From Thermoflavifilum aggregans (lineage in GTDB: Bacteria > Bacteroidota > Bacteroidia > Chitinophagales > Chitinophagaceae), in NCBI RefSeq assembly GCF_002797735.1, contig NZ_PGFG01000001.1:2770001-2834000 (forward strand): a stretch of DNA of 64,000 nt, read 5' to 3'. The notes below the pieces were generated by a model. The model worked only from the letters and a program-made list of their open reading frames with translations. It had not been told where the DNA came from and ran no database searches. The position numbers and the translations under genes are program-made. Shown in pieces: positions 52,059-60,981 of this stretch. Positions within the stretch are counted from its first letter, which is position 1; the number at the start of each line of letters is the position of its first letter.

Positions 52059-54389
52059 ATGTTCACACACCTACTGGGTTATCCCCGCATCGGGCTACAT
52101 CGCGAACTGAAACGCGCCTGTGAGCAATATTGGGCAGGCAAAATTTCACAGGACGAGCTTCTGCGTACCGGCAAAATGATTCGGGAATCAAACTGGCAGC
52201 AGCAGATCGCTGCAGGCATAGATTGGCTCCCTTGCGGTGATTTTTCCTTCTATGATCATGTGCTCGATATGAGCCTGATGCTGGGGGTGATTCCAGAACG
52301 ATTTGCCCCTTTGAAAGAAAAAGGAGTGGATGGACTCGACCTGTATTTTGCGATGGCACGAGGCTATCAGCGCGATGGACTGGATATTCCGGCGCTGGAA
52401 ATGACCAAATGGTTTAATACAAATTATCATTATCTCGTACCCGAATTCGCTCCTGATCAATCATTTAGTTTACAGCCCTATTCTCTCCTGGAAGCACTTG
52501 CAGAAGCTCAGGCATTTCAACGCCCGGTCAAACCCATCCTCATTGGCCCCGTGTCCTACCTGTTGCTGGGTAAGATGAGTACCGCTCACAGCAATCCCCT
52601 GCACTTGCTACCCAGTCTGCTTCCCTGCTATGCCGAGCTGCTCCGCTTGCTCCACAGGCATGGCGTCCAATGGGTTCAGCTTGACGAACCTTTTCTGGCA
52701 ACAGATCTTGCTGCAGACTCATTACAGGCTTTCCGGGATGCTTATAGTTATTTGCATGGGGAGATTCCCGAGATACATGTATTGTTGGCTACCTATTTCG
52801 GGGGGTTGGGAGATTATCTGCCCCAGGTTGTGCAATGGCCGGTGCAGGGTGTTCATCTGGACTTGGTCAGTGATCCTGAGCAGCTGCAACCAGCACTGCA
52901 GTTGTTGCCACCCGATAAATGGCTTTCGATGGGTATTGTAGATGGCCGCAATGTCTGGAAAAATGATTTTACCTATTCCCTGAGCCTTATTGAACAAGCT
53001 GTTCAAAAGCTGGGACCGGAACGCATCCTGCTGGCTCCATCCTGCTCGCTGCTTCATGTGCCGTATGATCTGCAACTGGAAACCAACAGCAAAGGCCTAC
53101 CCAACGCTGTGAAAAGCTGGCTGGCATTTGCCCAGCAGAAGCTGGAAGAGCTGACCGTACTCAAACAACTGGCCGTTGCCGGCACCCATCGGCAGGCTCT
53201 TCCCAGGCTGATTGAAAACCAGCTTGCCATTGAACAGAAAAAGATTGCGGCTTTTGCCCACCTGCCCGGGATTCAGCAACGCATAGCCCGTTTGCAGGAA
53301 AACGATCTGCATCGCCTGCATGCATTTCCCATCCGGAAAGCTGCCCAGCAACAAGCACTCCAGCTACCCCTGCTCCCTACAACGACCATAGGGTCTTTCC
53401 CGCAAACAACCGAACTGCGCCAACTGCGCGCACGCTGGAACAAAGGAGAAATCTCCGATAAAGCTTATGAACAGGCACTGGAAGAATCAATCCGGGAAGT
53501 AATCGCCTTGCAGGAACAGATCGGCCTTGATGTGCTGGTACATGGCGAATTTGAGCGCAGTGATATGGTGGAATATTTCGCCCGGCAGCTTACCGGCTTT
53601 GCATTTACCGAACACGGCTGGGTGCAGAGTTACGGTAGCCGTTGTGTAAAACCTCCTATTCTGTTCGGAGATGTAACCCGTAAACAGGATATGACGGTGC
53701 GCTGGATTCGTTTTGCCCAATCCCTCACTTCCAGGCCAGTAAAAGGTATGCTTACCGGGCCGGTTACTTTGTTGCAATGGTCTTTTGTACGAAACGATAT
53801 GCCCCGTGAACAAATTGCCTATCAGCTGGCACTGGCCATCCGCGATGAAGTCAAGGCCCTCGAAGAAGCCGGAATCCGGGTAATCCAGATCGATGAACCC
53901 GCTTTCCGCGAAGGCCTTCCTTTGCGCAGGGAACAGCAACCAGCCTACCTGCAATGGGCTGTCAGAGCCTTCCGCCTAGCATCCTGCGGTGTAAAAGATG
54001 AAACCCAGATCCATACCCACATGTGCTACAGCGAATTCAATTCCATCATGCAGCATATTGCCGACCTGGATGCTGATGTGATTACAATCGAGGCTTCCCG
54101 TTCGCACATGGAGCTGCTGGATGCTTTCGGAGATTTTCAATATCCCAACGATATAGGTCCGGGCATTTATGATATCCATTCACCCCGCATCCCCTCGGCA
54201 GATGAAATGGTAGCATTGCTTCAAAAAGCCGCCCACATCATTCCGGTCAGGCAGCTTTGGGTGAATCCGGACTGTGGACTGAAAACCCGCAACTGGCCCG
54301 AGGTAAAGGCATCCCTGCAAAATATGGTGGCTGCCGCCCAACGGGTACGCAACATGTACATTTCATCCCGGCAGGCTGTGAATCCATAG
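52059..54389 (+). CDS. metE: Cobalamin-independent methionine synthase
   Basis: The 776-residue enzyme transfers a methyl group from 5-methyltetrahydropteroyl-triglutamate to homocysteine. The N-terminal half starts LGYPRIGLHRELKRA and the catalytic C-terminal half begins near TTTIGSFPQTTELR. Zinc and homocysteine ligands are visible in HTHMCYSEF (His and Cys), in the VIQIDEPAFREGLP segment (Glu/Asp) and in WVNPDCGLKTR (Cys). Length is normal. ATG 52059 is preferred because the longer frame runs into the riboswitch leader. Control is by the cobalamin riboswitch. Confidence 0.97.
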   Translation: MFTHLLGYPRIGLHRELKRACEQYWAGKISQDELLRTGKMIRESNWQQQIAAGIDWLPCGDFSFYDHVLDMSLMLGVIPERFAPLKEKGVDGLDLYFAMARGYQRDGLDIPALEMTKWFNTNYHYLVPEFAPDQSFSLQPYSLLEALAEAQAFQRPVKPILIGPVSYLLLGKMSTAHSNPLHLLPSLLPCYAELLRLLHRHGVQWVQLDEPFLATDLAADSLQAFRDAYSYLHGEIPEIHVLLATYFGGLGDYLPQVVQWPVQGVHLDLVSDPEQLQPALQLLPPDKWLSMGIVDGRNVWKNDFTYSLSLIEQAVQKLGPERILLAPSCSLLHVPYDLQLETNSKGLPNAVKSWLAFAQQKLEELTVLKQLAVAGTHRQALPRLIENQLAIEQKKIAAFAHLPGIQQRIARLQENDLHRLHAFPIRKAAQQQALQLPLLPTTTIGSFPQTTELRQLRARWNKGEISDKAYEQALEESIREVIALQEQIGLDVLVHGEFERSDMVEYFARQLTGFAFTEHGWVQSYGSRCVKPPILFGDVTRKQDMTVRWIRFAQSLTSRPVKGMLTGPVTLLQWSFVRNDMPREQIAYQLALAIRDEVKALEEAGIRVIQIDEPAFREGLPLRREQQPAYLQWAVRAFRLASCGVKDETQIHTHMCYSEFNSIMQHIADLDADVITIEASRSHMELLDAFGDFQYPNDIGPGIYDIHSPRIPSADEMVALLQKAAHIIPVRQLWVNPDCGLKTRNWPEVKASLQNMVAAAQRVRNMYISSRQAVNP

Positions 54390-54394
54390 CTTTG
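54387..54394 (+). promoter_or_regulatory. Bacteroidota -7 element overlapping the metE stop
   Basis: TAGCTTTG is a perfect TAnnTTTG, with its TAG being the metE stop codon. It lies only 5 bases before ATG 54400 of the GH25 gene. Confidence 0.4.
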
Positions 54395-54399
54395 CGGCC

Positions 54400-55158
54400 A
54401 TGTTTTATGGCAAATGGAAAGTCTGGATGGGAATTTTAGGGCTTGTGCTGGCCGGCACAGGCGTATGGGTATTGGGGCTGAGACATTTTATTGCAAGGCC
54501 TGTCTTCGTGGAAGACCGAACACACCGGGTTTGGCTGCCTGTCGGATACTCCGTATTCGGAATAGATATTTCTCAGTATCAGCGGACCATTGACTGGGGA
54601 AAACTCAGGCAGGAGCGGATTGCGGGTCAGCCCATCCGGTTCGTATTCATCAAGGCTACGGAAGGCATCAGCCGGCAGGATCCCCTGTTTGCACAACATT
54701 GGGCCAAAGCCCATGCTGCTGGCTTTATCTGCGGGGCCTACCATTTTTTCTATGCCACCCGCAATCCCCTGCTGCAGGCCAGAAATTTTGAACAGACGGT
54801 TAAACTGATGCCAGGCGATATGCCACCGGTGCTGGATGCGGAAGTAGACAACCATCAGCCCGATTCCGTTATCCGGCAAACCATGCGTACCTATCTGAAT
54901 GAATTGACACGTTATTACGGAGTAAAACCCATCATTTACACCAACCTACATTTTTACCGAAACTATATCAGGGGATATCTGGATGATTATCCCATCTGGA
55001 TTGCCCAACACAGCCTACGTTCTCTGCCTCAGGATGCAACCGGCTGGATTTTTTGGCAAATCAGCGACGAGGCGCATATGCAGGGAATAACCGGATTCAC
55101 TGACCTGAATGTTTTTCGGTATGATTTTGATCAGCTTCGCGCTTTGTGTTTACCGTGA
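54400..55158 (+). CDS. Glycoside hydrolase family 25 lysozyme-like protein, membrane-anchored
   Basis: The 252-residue protein has one N-terminal hydrophobic helix (residues 9-28) and a GH25 domain. The fold begins with VFGIDISQYQ (Asp56), and the catalytic pair Asp146 and Glu148 sits in PVLDAEVD. FVFIKATEG and GAYHFFYATRNP are typical strands. It would cleave the glycan chain of peptidoglycan in the periplasm. If the promoter at 54387 is used, transcription would start at or just after ATG 54400, so a leaderless start or ATG 54427 should be considered. Confidence 0.9.
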   Translation: MFYGKWKVWMGILGLVLAGTGVWVLGLRHFIARPVFVEDRTHRVWLPVGYSVFGIDISQYQRTIDWGKLRQERIAGQPIRFVFIKATEGISRQDPLFAQHWAKAHAAGFICGAYHFFYATRNPLLQARNFEQTVKLMPGDMPPVLDAEVDNHQPDSVIRQTMRTYLNELTRYYGVKPIIYTNLHFYRNYIRGYLDDYPIWIAQHSLRSLPQDATGWIFWQISDEAHMQGITGFTDLNVFRYDFDQLRALCLP

Positions 55159-55195
55159 ATTTCCTGAAATGCAGATTTTTTCATACATTCATCAA

Positions 55196-55483
55196 ATGAA
55201 TCAGCAACCAAGAATTGATCCGGAAATCAAGCAACAATTCAAAAAAATCTGGCTTTCGTTATTCATCTGGGTGGTGTGGTTGAATGTGAATATGATAGCC
55301 GGTGTAATTTTTGATCTGGGATTTTTTGACAACCCCCTGATTCCCGTGTGGGCACATGTGCTTTTTTTCATCTGGTTTTTATCCAGTTTTCTGGGTATGA
55401 GCTGGATTACCTATCACATCTGGGGCAGAACCCTGCATATTCCCTTCCGCATAGGGCATCATCTTCCCACCAGGCATCATTAA
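55196..55483 (+). CDS. Small two-helix membrane protein of unknown function
   Basis: The 95-residue product begins MNQQPRIDPEIKQQF and has two predicted membrane helices (LSLFIWVVWLNVNMIAGVIF and VWAHVLFFIWFLSSFLGMSWI) with a basic C-terminus rich in His and Arg. I do not recognise the family. ATG 55169 would add nine residues. Its TAA stop overlaps by 2 bases the stop of the convergent gene. Confidence 0.65.
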   Translation: MNQQPRIDPEIKQQFKKIWLSLFIWVVWLNVNMIAGVIFDLGFFDNPLIPVWAHVLFFIWFLSSFLGMSWITYHIWGRTLHIPFRIGHHLPTRHH

Positions 55484-56238
55484 AATCGCCTACCCAGAAT
55501 AAGTTTTACGATATCCCGATCCGTACTGGGCGTAAGCCCCCACCCATAGCCTGCATTGAGCTCCCATTCCGGAGAAAAGAAAAAATCAAATGCCAGAAAC
55601 AACTGATGCTGTTGTTCATCAACAGGCGGGAAATTGCCGGGAGGACCGATGGAGCCATAATATTCCATACCAACGGCCATCCATGAAAAAATGGCATTAT
55701 CTATTTTGATATTGGGTGAAAACACAAACCCATCGCCGGCATTCAGGCCTTTCAATGATTTTTCAAAGGTAGGGTTTAATGAAAAATACCATGTACCAAG
55801 GGTTTTATCTATGATAGGCCTGATCTCCAACATCCAGGTATCTTCGTTGAAACTGCGTTTCTGAAATCCAAATTCCATAGAAAGACTTACTCCCACAGGC
55901 CAGTGCAGGCGCTCAGGTACGGCCACACGCGGCCGGAGATGACTTCCAACATAAGCTGTACGTCCATCGCTGCCGAGGCTGTTAAAAAAATACACGCCGG
56001 TTTCAAACCATTCATTAAATCCATGAGTAATTTCCACGGTTTCGTGAAATACGTGCCTGGTGGGCAAAACACCGTTTTCTTGCTGTGTGCTGCCTTCAAG
56101 GGTATAATTGCTGTGCAGTTCCACCATGGTGTGATGCGGCTCTACGATATCCGAACCATACACCTGAATCTCATAATTGTCCTGTGCCCGACAGGAAAAC
56201 CAAATACATAATCCCCAGATGAGCACAGCCCATTTCAT
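55480..56238 (-). CDS. Predicted outer-membrane beta-barrel protein
   Basis: The 252-residue protein has a signal peptide (to SCRAQ) and alternating hydrophobic/aromatic beta-strands ending in a C-terminal aromatic residue (LGRRF). It resembles the phenol-degradation MetA-like/transporter barrel family. The segments YFFNSLGSDGRTAYVGSHLRPRVAVP and NAGYGWGLTPSTDRDIVKL are consistent with this. The function is unknown. ATG 56238 is the natural signal-peptide start. Confidence 0.75.
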   Translation of the reverse strand: MKWAVLIWGLCIWFSCRAQDNYEIQVYGSDIVEPHHTMVELHSNYTLEGSTQQENGVLPTRHVFHETVEITHGFNEWFETGVYFFNSLGSDGRTAYVGSHLRPRVAVPERLHWPVGVSLSMEFGFQKRSFNEDTWMLEIRPIIDKTLGTWYFSLNPTFEKSLKGLNAGDGFVFSPNIKIDNAIFSWMAVGMEYYGSIGPPGNFPPVDEQQHQLFLAFDFFFSPEWELNAGYGWGLTPSTDRDIVKLILGRRF

Positions 56239-56392
56239 GGTTAGACAAATGTATTCCACAAACCCCATCAGCTTCTTTCACAGAATGTTACGGATCGGTT
56301 AAATAGCCAACAGCATCGGTAGGAAATTGTATAATTTCGCATCTTAGATAATTTCAATCATTTTGGTTAATACATTGAAAAAATCTATTCAC

Positions 56393-57343
56393 ATGAACCT
56401 CCAGCAACTGGAATATATCGTAGCGGTGGATCAATGCCGACATTTTGTAACAGCTGCCGAACAATGTTTTGTTACCCAGGCGACTCTGAGCATGATGATT
56501 AAAAAACTGGAAATGGAGCTCGATACTGTGATCTTTGACCGCAGCCGCCAGCCTGTTACTCCCACGCCCGTCGGAGAAAAAATCATTGCCCAGGCCCGGC
56601 TGATTCTTTCCCACGTAGAGCGACTCAAAGCTCTGGTAGATGAAGAAAGAAACTGTCTGCAGGGTGAATTTAAACTTGGCATAATCCCTACGCTGGCACC
56701 CTATCTATTACCACTTTTCCTGCAGGATTTCCTTAAAAAATATCCGCAGATCAAGTTGCGGATCAGTGAACTCACTACGGAAGAAATTGTGAAACGTATT
56801 CACCAGCATCATCTGGATGCCGGACTGCTGGCCACTCCCATTGAAGATCATTCTTTGAAGGAACTCCCTTTATTCTACGAACAGTTTGTGGTTTACCATG
56901 CCCGGCCCGATAAGAAAAATTATAAAAAATATGTACTGGCATCCGATATTGATGTAAACCGGCTCTGGCTGCTGGAAGAAGGCCATTGCCTGCGTACCCA
57001 GATTATTAATCTTTGTGAACTCAAAGACAAATCAAGCGCGTTGCATCAGCTGGATTTTGAAACGGGTAGCCTGGAAATGCTGAAAAAAATTGTAGAATCC
57101 ACGCAAGGTATTACCATTTTACCCGAGCTGGCTGTCCGCTATCTGAGTCCGCAACAGAAGAAATGGATTCGTTATTTCAAGCCACCGGCTCCTGTACGGG
57201 AAATCAGCCTGGTTACACATCCGCATTATGCCAGAACCCAAACACTGGAAGCCCTGAAAAACCACATTCTTTCACATATTCCCGAACACATGAAAACCCG
57301 TAAACAAAAAGCCATCATACCTGCCACCCCCGTCGTTCCCTGA
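56393..57343 (+). CDS. oxyR: Hydrogen peroxide-inducible regulator OxyR
   Basis: The 316-residue LysR-family protein has an N-terminal winged helix (residues 1-60, with AEQCFVTQATLSMMIKKLE) and a periplasmic-binding-protein-like sensor domain. With the ATG at 56393, Cys199 and Cys208 fall in EEGHCLRTQIINLCEL, exactly the positions of the redox-active pair in the enterobacterial protein. Oxidation by peroxide would form their disulfide and activate transcription. No catalase or peroxiredoxin gene is adjacent. Confidence 0.95.
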   Translation: MNLQQLEYIVAVDQCRHFVTAAEQCFVTQATLSMMIKKLEMELDTVIFDRSRQPVTPTPVGEKIIAQARLILSHVERLKALVDEERNCLQGEFKLGIIPTLAPYLLPLFLQDFLKKYPQIKLRISELTTEEIVKRIHQHHLDAGLLATPIEDHSLKELPLFYEQFVVYHARPDKKNYKKYVLASDIDVNRLWLLEEGHCLRTQIINLCELKDKSSALHQLDFETGSLEMLKKIVESTQGITILPELAVRYLSPQQKKWIRYFKPPAPVREISLVTHPHYARTQTLEALKNHILSHIPEHMKTRKQKAIIPATPVVP

Positions 57344-57349
57344 ATGGAT

Positions 57350-57709
57350 TCAGTTGAGCAAACGACGTACCCGAAGAGAAAGCTCACGCGGATTAAATGG
57401 CTTGGTAACATAATCATTGGCTCCCAGGCGAAAAGCTTCCAGCACACTCTCCTCTTCGCCTGAAGCCGTTAATATGAGAATAGGAATCTGACTTTCAAAT
57501 TGCTGCCTGACCTGTTTTACCAGTTCCGTTCCATGCAATTCAGGCATATAAATATCAGTAATGAGCAGATCGGGTTTCACAACCTGAAATTGTTCGGTAG
57601 CACGTTTCCCGTTTTCACACAATATCACTTCATAACCTTCTTTTTTCAAGACCTGACCCAAAGTTTTCAACAAAAGAGGATCATCTTCTACAATCATGAT
57701 TTTTTTCAT
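57350..57709 (-). CDS. Stand-alone receiver-domain response regulator
   Basis: The 119-residue protein consists of one CheY-like receiver: IMIVEDDPLLL (acidic pocket), the phosphorylated Asp in LLITDIYMPELHG, Thr in LILTASGEEE and Lys in VTKPFNPRE. There is no output domain. ATG 57709 is preferred over a GTG two codons upstream. It lies 83 bases after the hybrid kinase gene on the same strand and is the probable final receiver or a phosphate sink of that system. Confidence 0.9.
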   Translation of the reverse strand: MKKIMIVEDDPLLLKTLGQVLKKEGYEVILCENGKRATEQFQVVKPDLLITDIYMPELHGTELVKQVRQQFESQIPILILTASGEEESVLEAFRLGANDYVTKPFNPRELSLRVRRLLN

Positions 57710-57792
57710 GCACACCTGTTTTCGCCGTCAAAATGATGTCGTGTAAATTTAAATACTTCAATTCTGAAATGAAAAACGGAAAATTTTTATTG

Positions 57793-60693
57793 TCAGGAAG
57801 AATAAGATGAATTTTGTTTTTTCAAAATGTTTGCTTCCTGCTGCAAATAGGCAAGAATATGGTTAAGCTGATTGCGGGCTTGCTGAATACGATCTCCTAA
57901 ACCTTCCGTTTGTTTTTCTTTGGCTTGCATTTCAATTTGCTTCATCAGATCCAGCAGTTCGTGCATATTCAGCAATCCCAGGCTGCTTTTCAAGCGATGG
58001 GCTTTTTCACGCAGGCTTTCAAAATCGTTTTGCTGATATGCCTTTTCAATTTCATCCATACTGAGGGGGGCGGTTTGCAGGAATAAGTCCAGCACTTCGA
58101 GGAGATACTGATCATCATCCAGCTCACGAAGGGTGCTCAAATCATAGCCATGCTGTTGTTGGGCCCTGGGCACTCCATCCTGATAGACTGAATTGACTGG
58201 TTGTATTTGCGGAAGCACCTGATGAATCACCTGCAAAAAGTTTTGCGGAGTAAAAGGTTTGCGAATGCTGGCATTGGCTCCTTCTGCATAAGCTTTTTCC
58301 TCATCTTCTCCCAGAATAGCAGCTGTCATTGCGATAATAGGAATAGACAGCTTCATTTCCTGCCTGATTACATGAATGGCTTCATATCCGTTCATTACGG
58401 GCATACGCATATCAATCAGCAAAAGATCATAATCAGGTTGCTGACGCAACTGACTGATTACTTCATGACCATTATCAACTAGGCTGACGCTGGCCCCAAG
58501 CCTTTGTAGCAAGCGAGAGATGAATTTCTGGTTTATATAGTTATCTTCAGCTACTAAAATTCGCATTCCTTTCAACGAATAAGCAGGGAAAGAAATTTCC
58601 TTTTCTCCCTGGGATTTAGGATGCTGTTTGTCTATTTCATAAGGAATACGGATGGTAAACACAGTTCCTTTCCCTGGTTCGCTGTTTACTTCGATCTGCC
58701 CGTGTTGCAATTTTACCAGATGCCTGGTGATGGTTAAACCCAGTCCCGATCCGCCATATTTGCGGCTAATAGCTGCTTCGGCCTGGGAAAAGCTTTCAAA
58801 GATCTGACCTAGTTGTTGAGCCGGAATGCCAATACCACTATCGGCTACTGAAATGTGCAGCAAAATATGGTTTTCCTGATCCGCCGGCGTTGCATCAACT
58901 GTAATCCGGATAAAACCTTTTTCCGTGAATTTCATGGCATTACCCACCAGATTCACCAGCACCTGTTTAAGCCGGTGAGGATCGCCTATAAGCCGGTCAG
59001 GCACATCAGGCGCACAGACAATATTGAATGATAATTTCTTTTCTTCAGCCCGGAAATGGAACAAATGATCCACGCTCTGTAACACATCTTTCAGGGAAAA
59101 TGAAATATGTTCGAATTCCAATTTGCCTGCCTTGATCTTCGACAGATCCAGCAAATCATTGATGAGGGTAAGCAGAGTATCTACAGCTTCCTGAATGGAT
59201 CGCAGATATTCTTGCTGCTCTGCAGTAAGCGAACTGCTGCTCAGCAGAAAGGTCATCCCCACAATTCCCTGCAACGGGGTGCGCATTTCATGGCTGATAG
59301 TGGTAAGGAACTGTTCCTGAAATTTTTCGGCTTCTTCTGCGCGTTGCTTGGCCTCAACCAGCTGCTGCTGATATTGTATGAGATCCGTGATGTCAGTAGC
59401 TATGCCACATATTCCGAAAATACGCTGATAACCATCTTTCAATGGAAATTTGGTAACCAGAAAATGCCGGGGTTCACCCTTTACATAAATAATCTCATCT
59501 GATTTATCCATGCTGGCTCCCTGATAAATGCGGTCATCACTTTCATGATAACGCTTGGCCAGCTCAGGTGCAGCAAATTCAAAATCAGTTTTCCCATAAA
59601 TTTCTTCCGTAACCTGCAGCACTTCTTTAAAAGCTTTGTTTACATAGCGGTAACGATGCTGCATATCTTTGATAAAAATTAGTGAAGAAATATTGTCCAT
59701 CAAAGCTTCCAGCAGATATTGATTTTCCCGTTTTTCGCGTTCGGCTCGCCGCAAACGCATCAGCATTTCTTTTCTCTCTGAAGTATCTACCACCACACAT
59801 TGCAGCCCGGCCGGTTCATCACCTTCAAACAAAAGCGTGGAATACATGCGAACCCATTTTTCTTTTCCATCTTTGGTGATGATGGGAAAATCAAGCGTAG
59901 TATCATTGATCTTATTTTCAAACTGACGACGGTAAAACTGAGTAACCCGTTCATGCCATTCAGGGAGCACCAGGGTTTTGTAACTGCGATTCAGCAATTC
60001 TTCCGCCTTATAACCGGTGAGCTGTTGCACGCGTTTGCTGATAAATGTAAACCTTCCATCCAAGTCGGTAGTAAATACCACCACACGAACTCCTTCTATA
60101 AGTTTCCGATAACGGGCTTCATTGGCAAGTGCTTCCTGTTCGGCTTTTTTCCGTTTTTCATTATCGCGCATGAATTGGCATAAACCTGCGATCATTATGG
60201 ATAAAAAACAAAAACTTGACACTAAGGCATATACAAACATTCGCCTGGATACTTGTCCTAACACTTGGTTACCCTGATACAGCAGGTCATTTTCTTCTTT
60301 TTTGATATCGTACAACGTAGCTTCCCAACGATTGATTTGTTCATAGGGAAGGTTGGCTATTCCTTGCGTTGCCACGTAATACCTTAAACTGTTGTGCAAA
60401 GAATCAATTCTCTGAAGTAGAATGGGATGATTTGTTATCAGCTGCTGAAGACGTTCCAGATGCTGCTGAAGCTGCTGATAAACTGCCTTCTGCTCCTGAT
60501 CAGAAAGCCGTTCAAATGGCTGATAAAAATAGGTCTCAAGTTGCCTGACTTCGTCCAGTACAGCAAAAGTATGTTGTATTAACTCTCTTTCGGCTCTAAA
60601 TCTGAAGTAAAGATTTGCCAAGCTGATTAGGAAATACACATATAGAGCCAGAGATGCCAGTATAAGAAGGAAAAAACGTCGTTTCCACCACAT
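57793..60693 (-). CDS. Hybrid sensor histidine kinase with PAS, receiver and HPt domains
   Basis: The 966-residue membrane protein has an N-terminal helix (7-29), a helical periplasmic sensor region of about 120 residues, and a second helix (152-174). Two PAS domains follow (about 188-310 and 325-440). The kinase core has phospho-acceptor His468 in TTISHEMRTPLQG and an ATP domain with NLVGNAMKF and GGSGLGLTI. A receiver domain (about 710-830) has Asp761, and an HPt domain (about 855-950) has His899 in KAHRLKSSLG. It can carry a full phosphorelay from His468 to His899. The signal is unknown. Confidence 0.94.
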   Translation of the reverse strand: MWWKRRFFLLILASLALYVYFLISLANLYFRFRAERELIQHTFAVLDEVRQLETYFYQPFERLSDQEQKAVYQQLQQHLERLQQLITNHPILLQRIDSLHNSLRYYVATQGIANLPYEQINRWEATLYDIKKEENDLLYQGNQVLGQVSRRMFVYALVSSFCFLSIMIAGLCQFMRDNEKRKKAEQEALANEARYRKLIEGVRVVVFTTDLDGRFTFISKRVQQLTGYKAEELLNRSYKTLVLPEWHERVTQFYRRQFENKINDTTLDFPIITKDGKEKWVRMYSTLLFEGDEPAGLQCVVVDTSERKEMLMRLRRAEREKRENQYLLEALMDNISSLIFIKDMQHRYRYVNKAFKEVLQVTEEIYGKTDFEFAAPELAKRYHESDDRIYQGASMDKSDEIIYVKGEPRHFLVTKFPLKDGYQRIFGICGIATDITDLIQYQQQLVEAKQRAEEAEKFQEQFLTTISHEMRTPLQGIVGMTFLLSSSSLTAEQQEYLRSIQEAVDTLLTLINDLLDLSKIKAGKLEFEHISFSLKDVLQSVDHLFHFRAEEKKLSFNIVCAPDVPDRLIGDPHRLKQVLVNLVGNAMKFTEKGFIRITVDATPADQENHILLHISVADSGIGIPAQQLGQIFESFSQAEAAISRKYGGSGLGLTITRHLVKLQHGQIEVNSEPGKGTVFTIRIPYEIDKQHPKSQGEKEISFPAYSLKGMRILVAEDNYINQKFISRLLQRLGASVSLVDNGHEVISQLRQQPDYDLLLIDMRMPVMNGYEAIHVIRQEMKLSIPIIAMTAAILGEDEEKAYAEGANASIRKPFTPQNFLQVIHQVLPQIQPVNSVYQDGVPRAQQQHGYDLSTLRELDDDQYLLEVLDLFLQTAPLSMDEIEKAYQQNDFESLREKAHRLKSSLGLLNMHELLDLMKQIEMQAKEKQTEGLGDRIQQARNQLNHILAYLQQEANILKKQNSSYSS

Positions 60694-60915
60694 GGTTTAA
60701 CAGGATAGGTTAATAAAAGCATCTCCCATTAGATTTTTCATCAATGCGAGATTTGAGAGGAAAGATAAAAAATTTTAATGAATCGGAAAAGAATGCCTAT
60801 AAAACCTATAAAATTAAAATGCGGATAGTTTTAGCCGATCTCACCCTTATTCCTGACATTCCGGGAATGAGTTTTATCCAGAAAACTTACATCATGTTAA
60901 CCCACCAAACAGATA

Positions 60916-60948
60916 TTTGGCTATGCGCAGGAATTCCCTTTATCTTTG
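60916..60948 (+). promoter_or_regulatory. Promoter of the beta-barrel gene
   Basis: TTTG (60916-60919) and TATCTTTG (60941-60948) are spaced by 21 bases, a good Bacteroidota -33/-7 pair, 34 bases before ATG 60982. This argues against any coding frame in the 288-base gap 60694-60981, which otherwise shows nothing. Confidence 0.6.
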
Positions 60949-60981
60949 TCAAACGCAGATCCTTTAATTTAAAGTAATTCT

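Noticed and set aside
57340-57353. CTGAAT-GG-ATTCAG palindrome spanning the convergent stops of oxyR and the receiver gene
   Set aside because: The 6-bp arms are short and lack a T run in either direction, so it is not called as a terminator. The symmetry partly follows from the two facing TGA stops.
60744-60977. Short plus-strand frame of 77 codons between the kinase and the beta-barrel gene
   Set aside because: A good -33/-7 promoter (60916-60948) for the next gene lies inside it and the translation has no recognisable features. Treated as non-coding.
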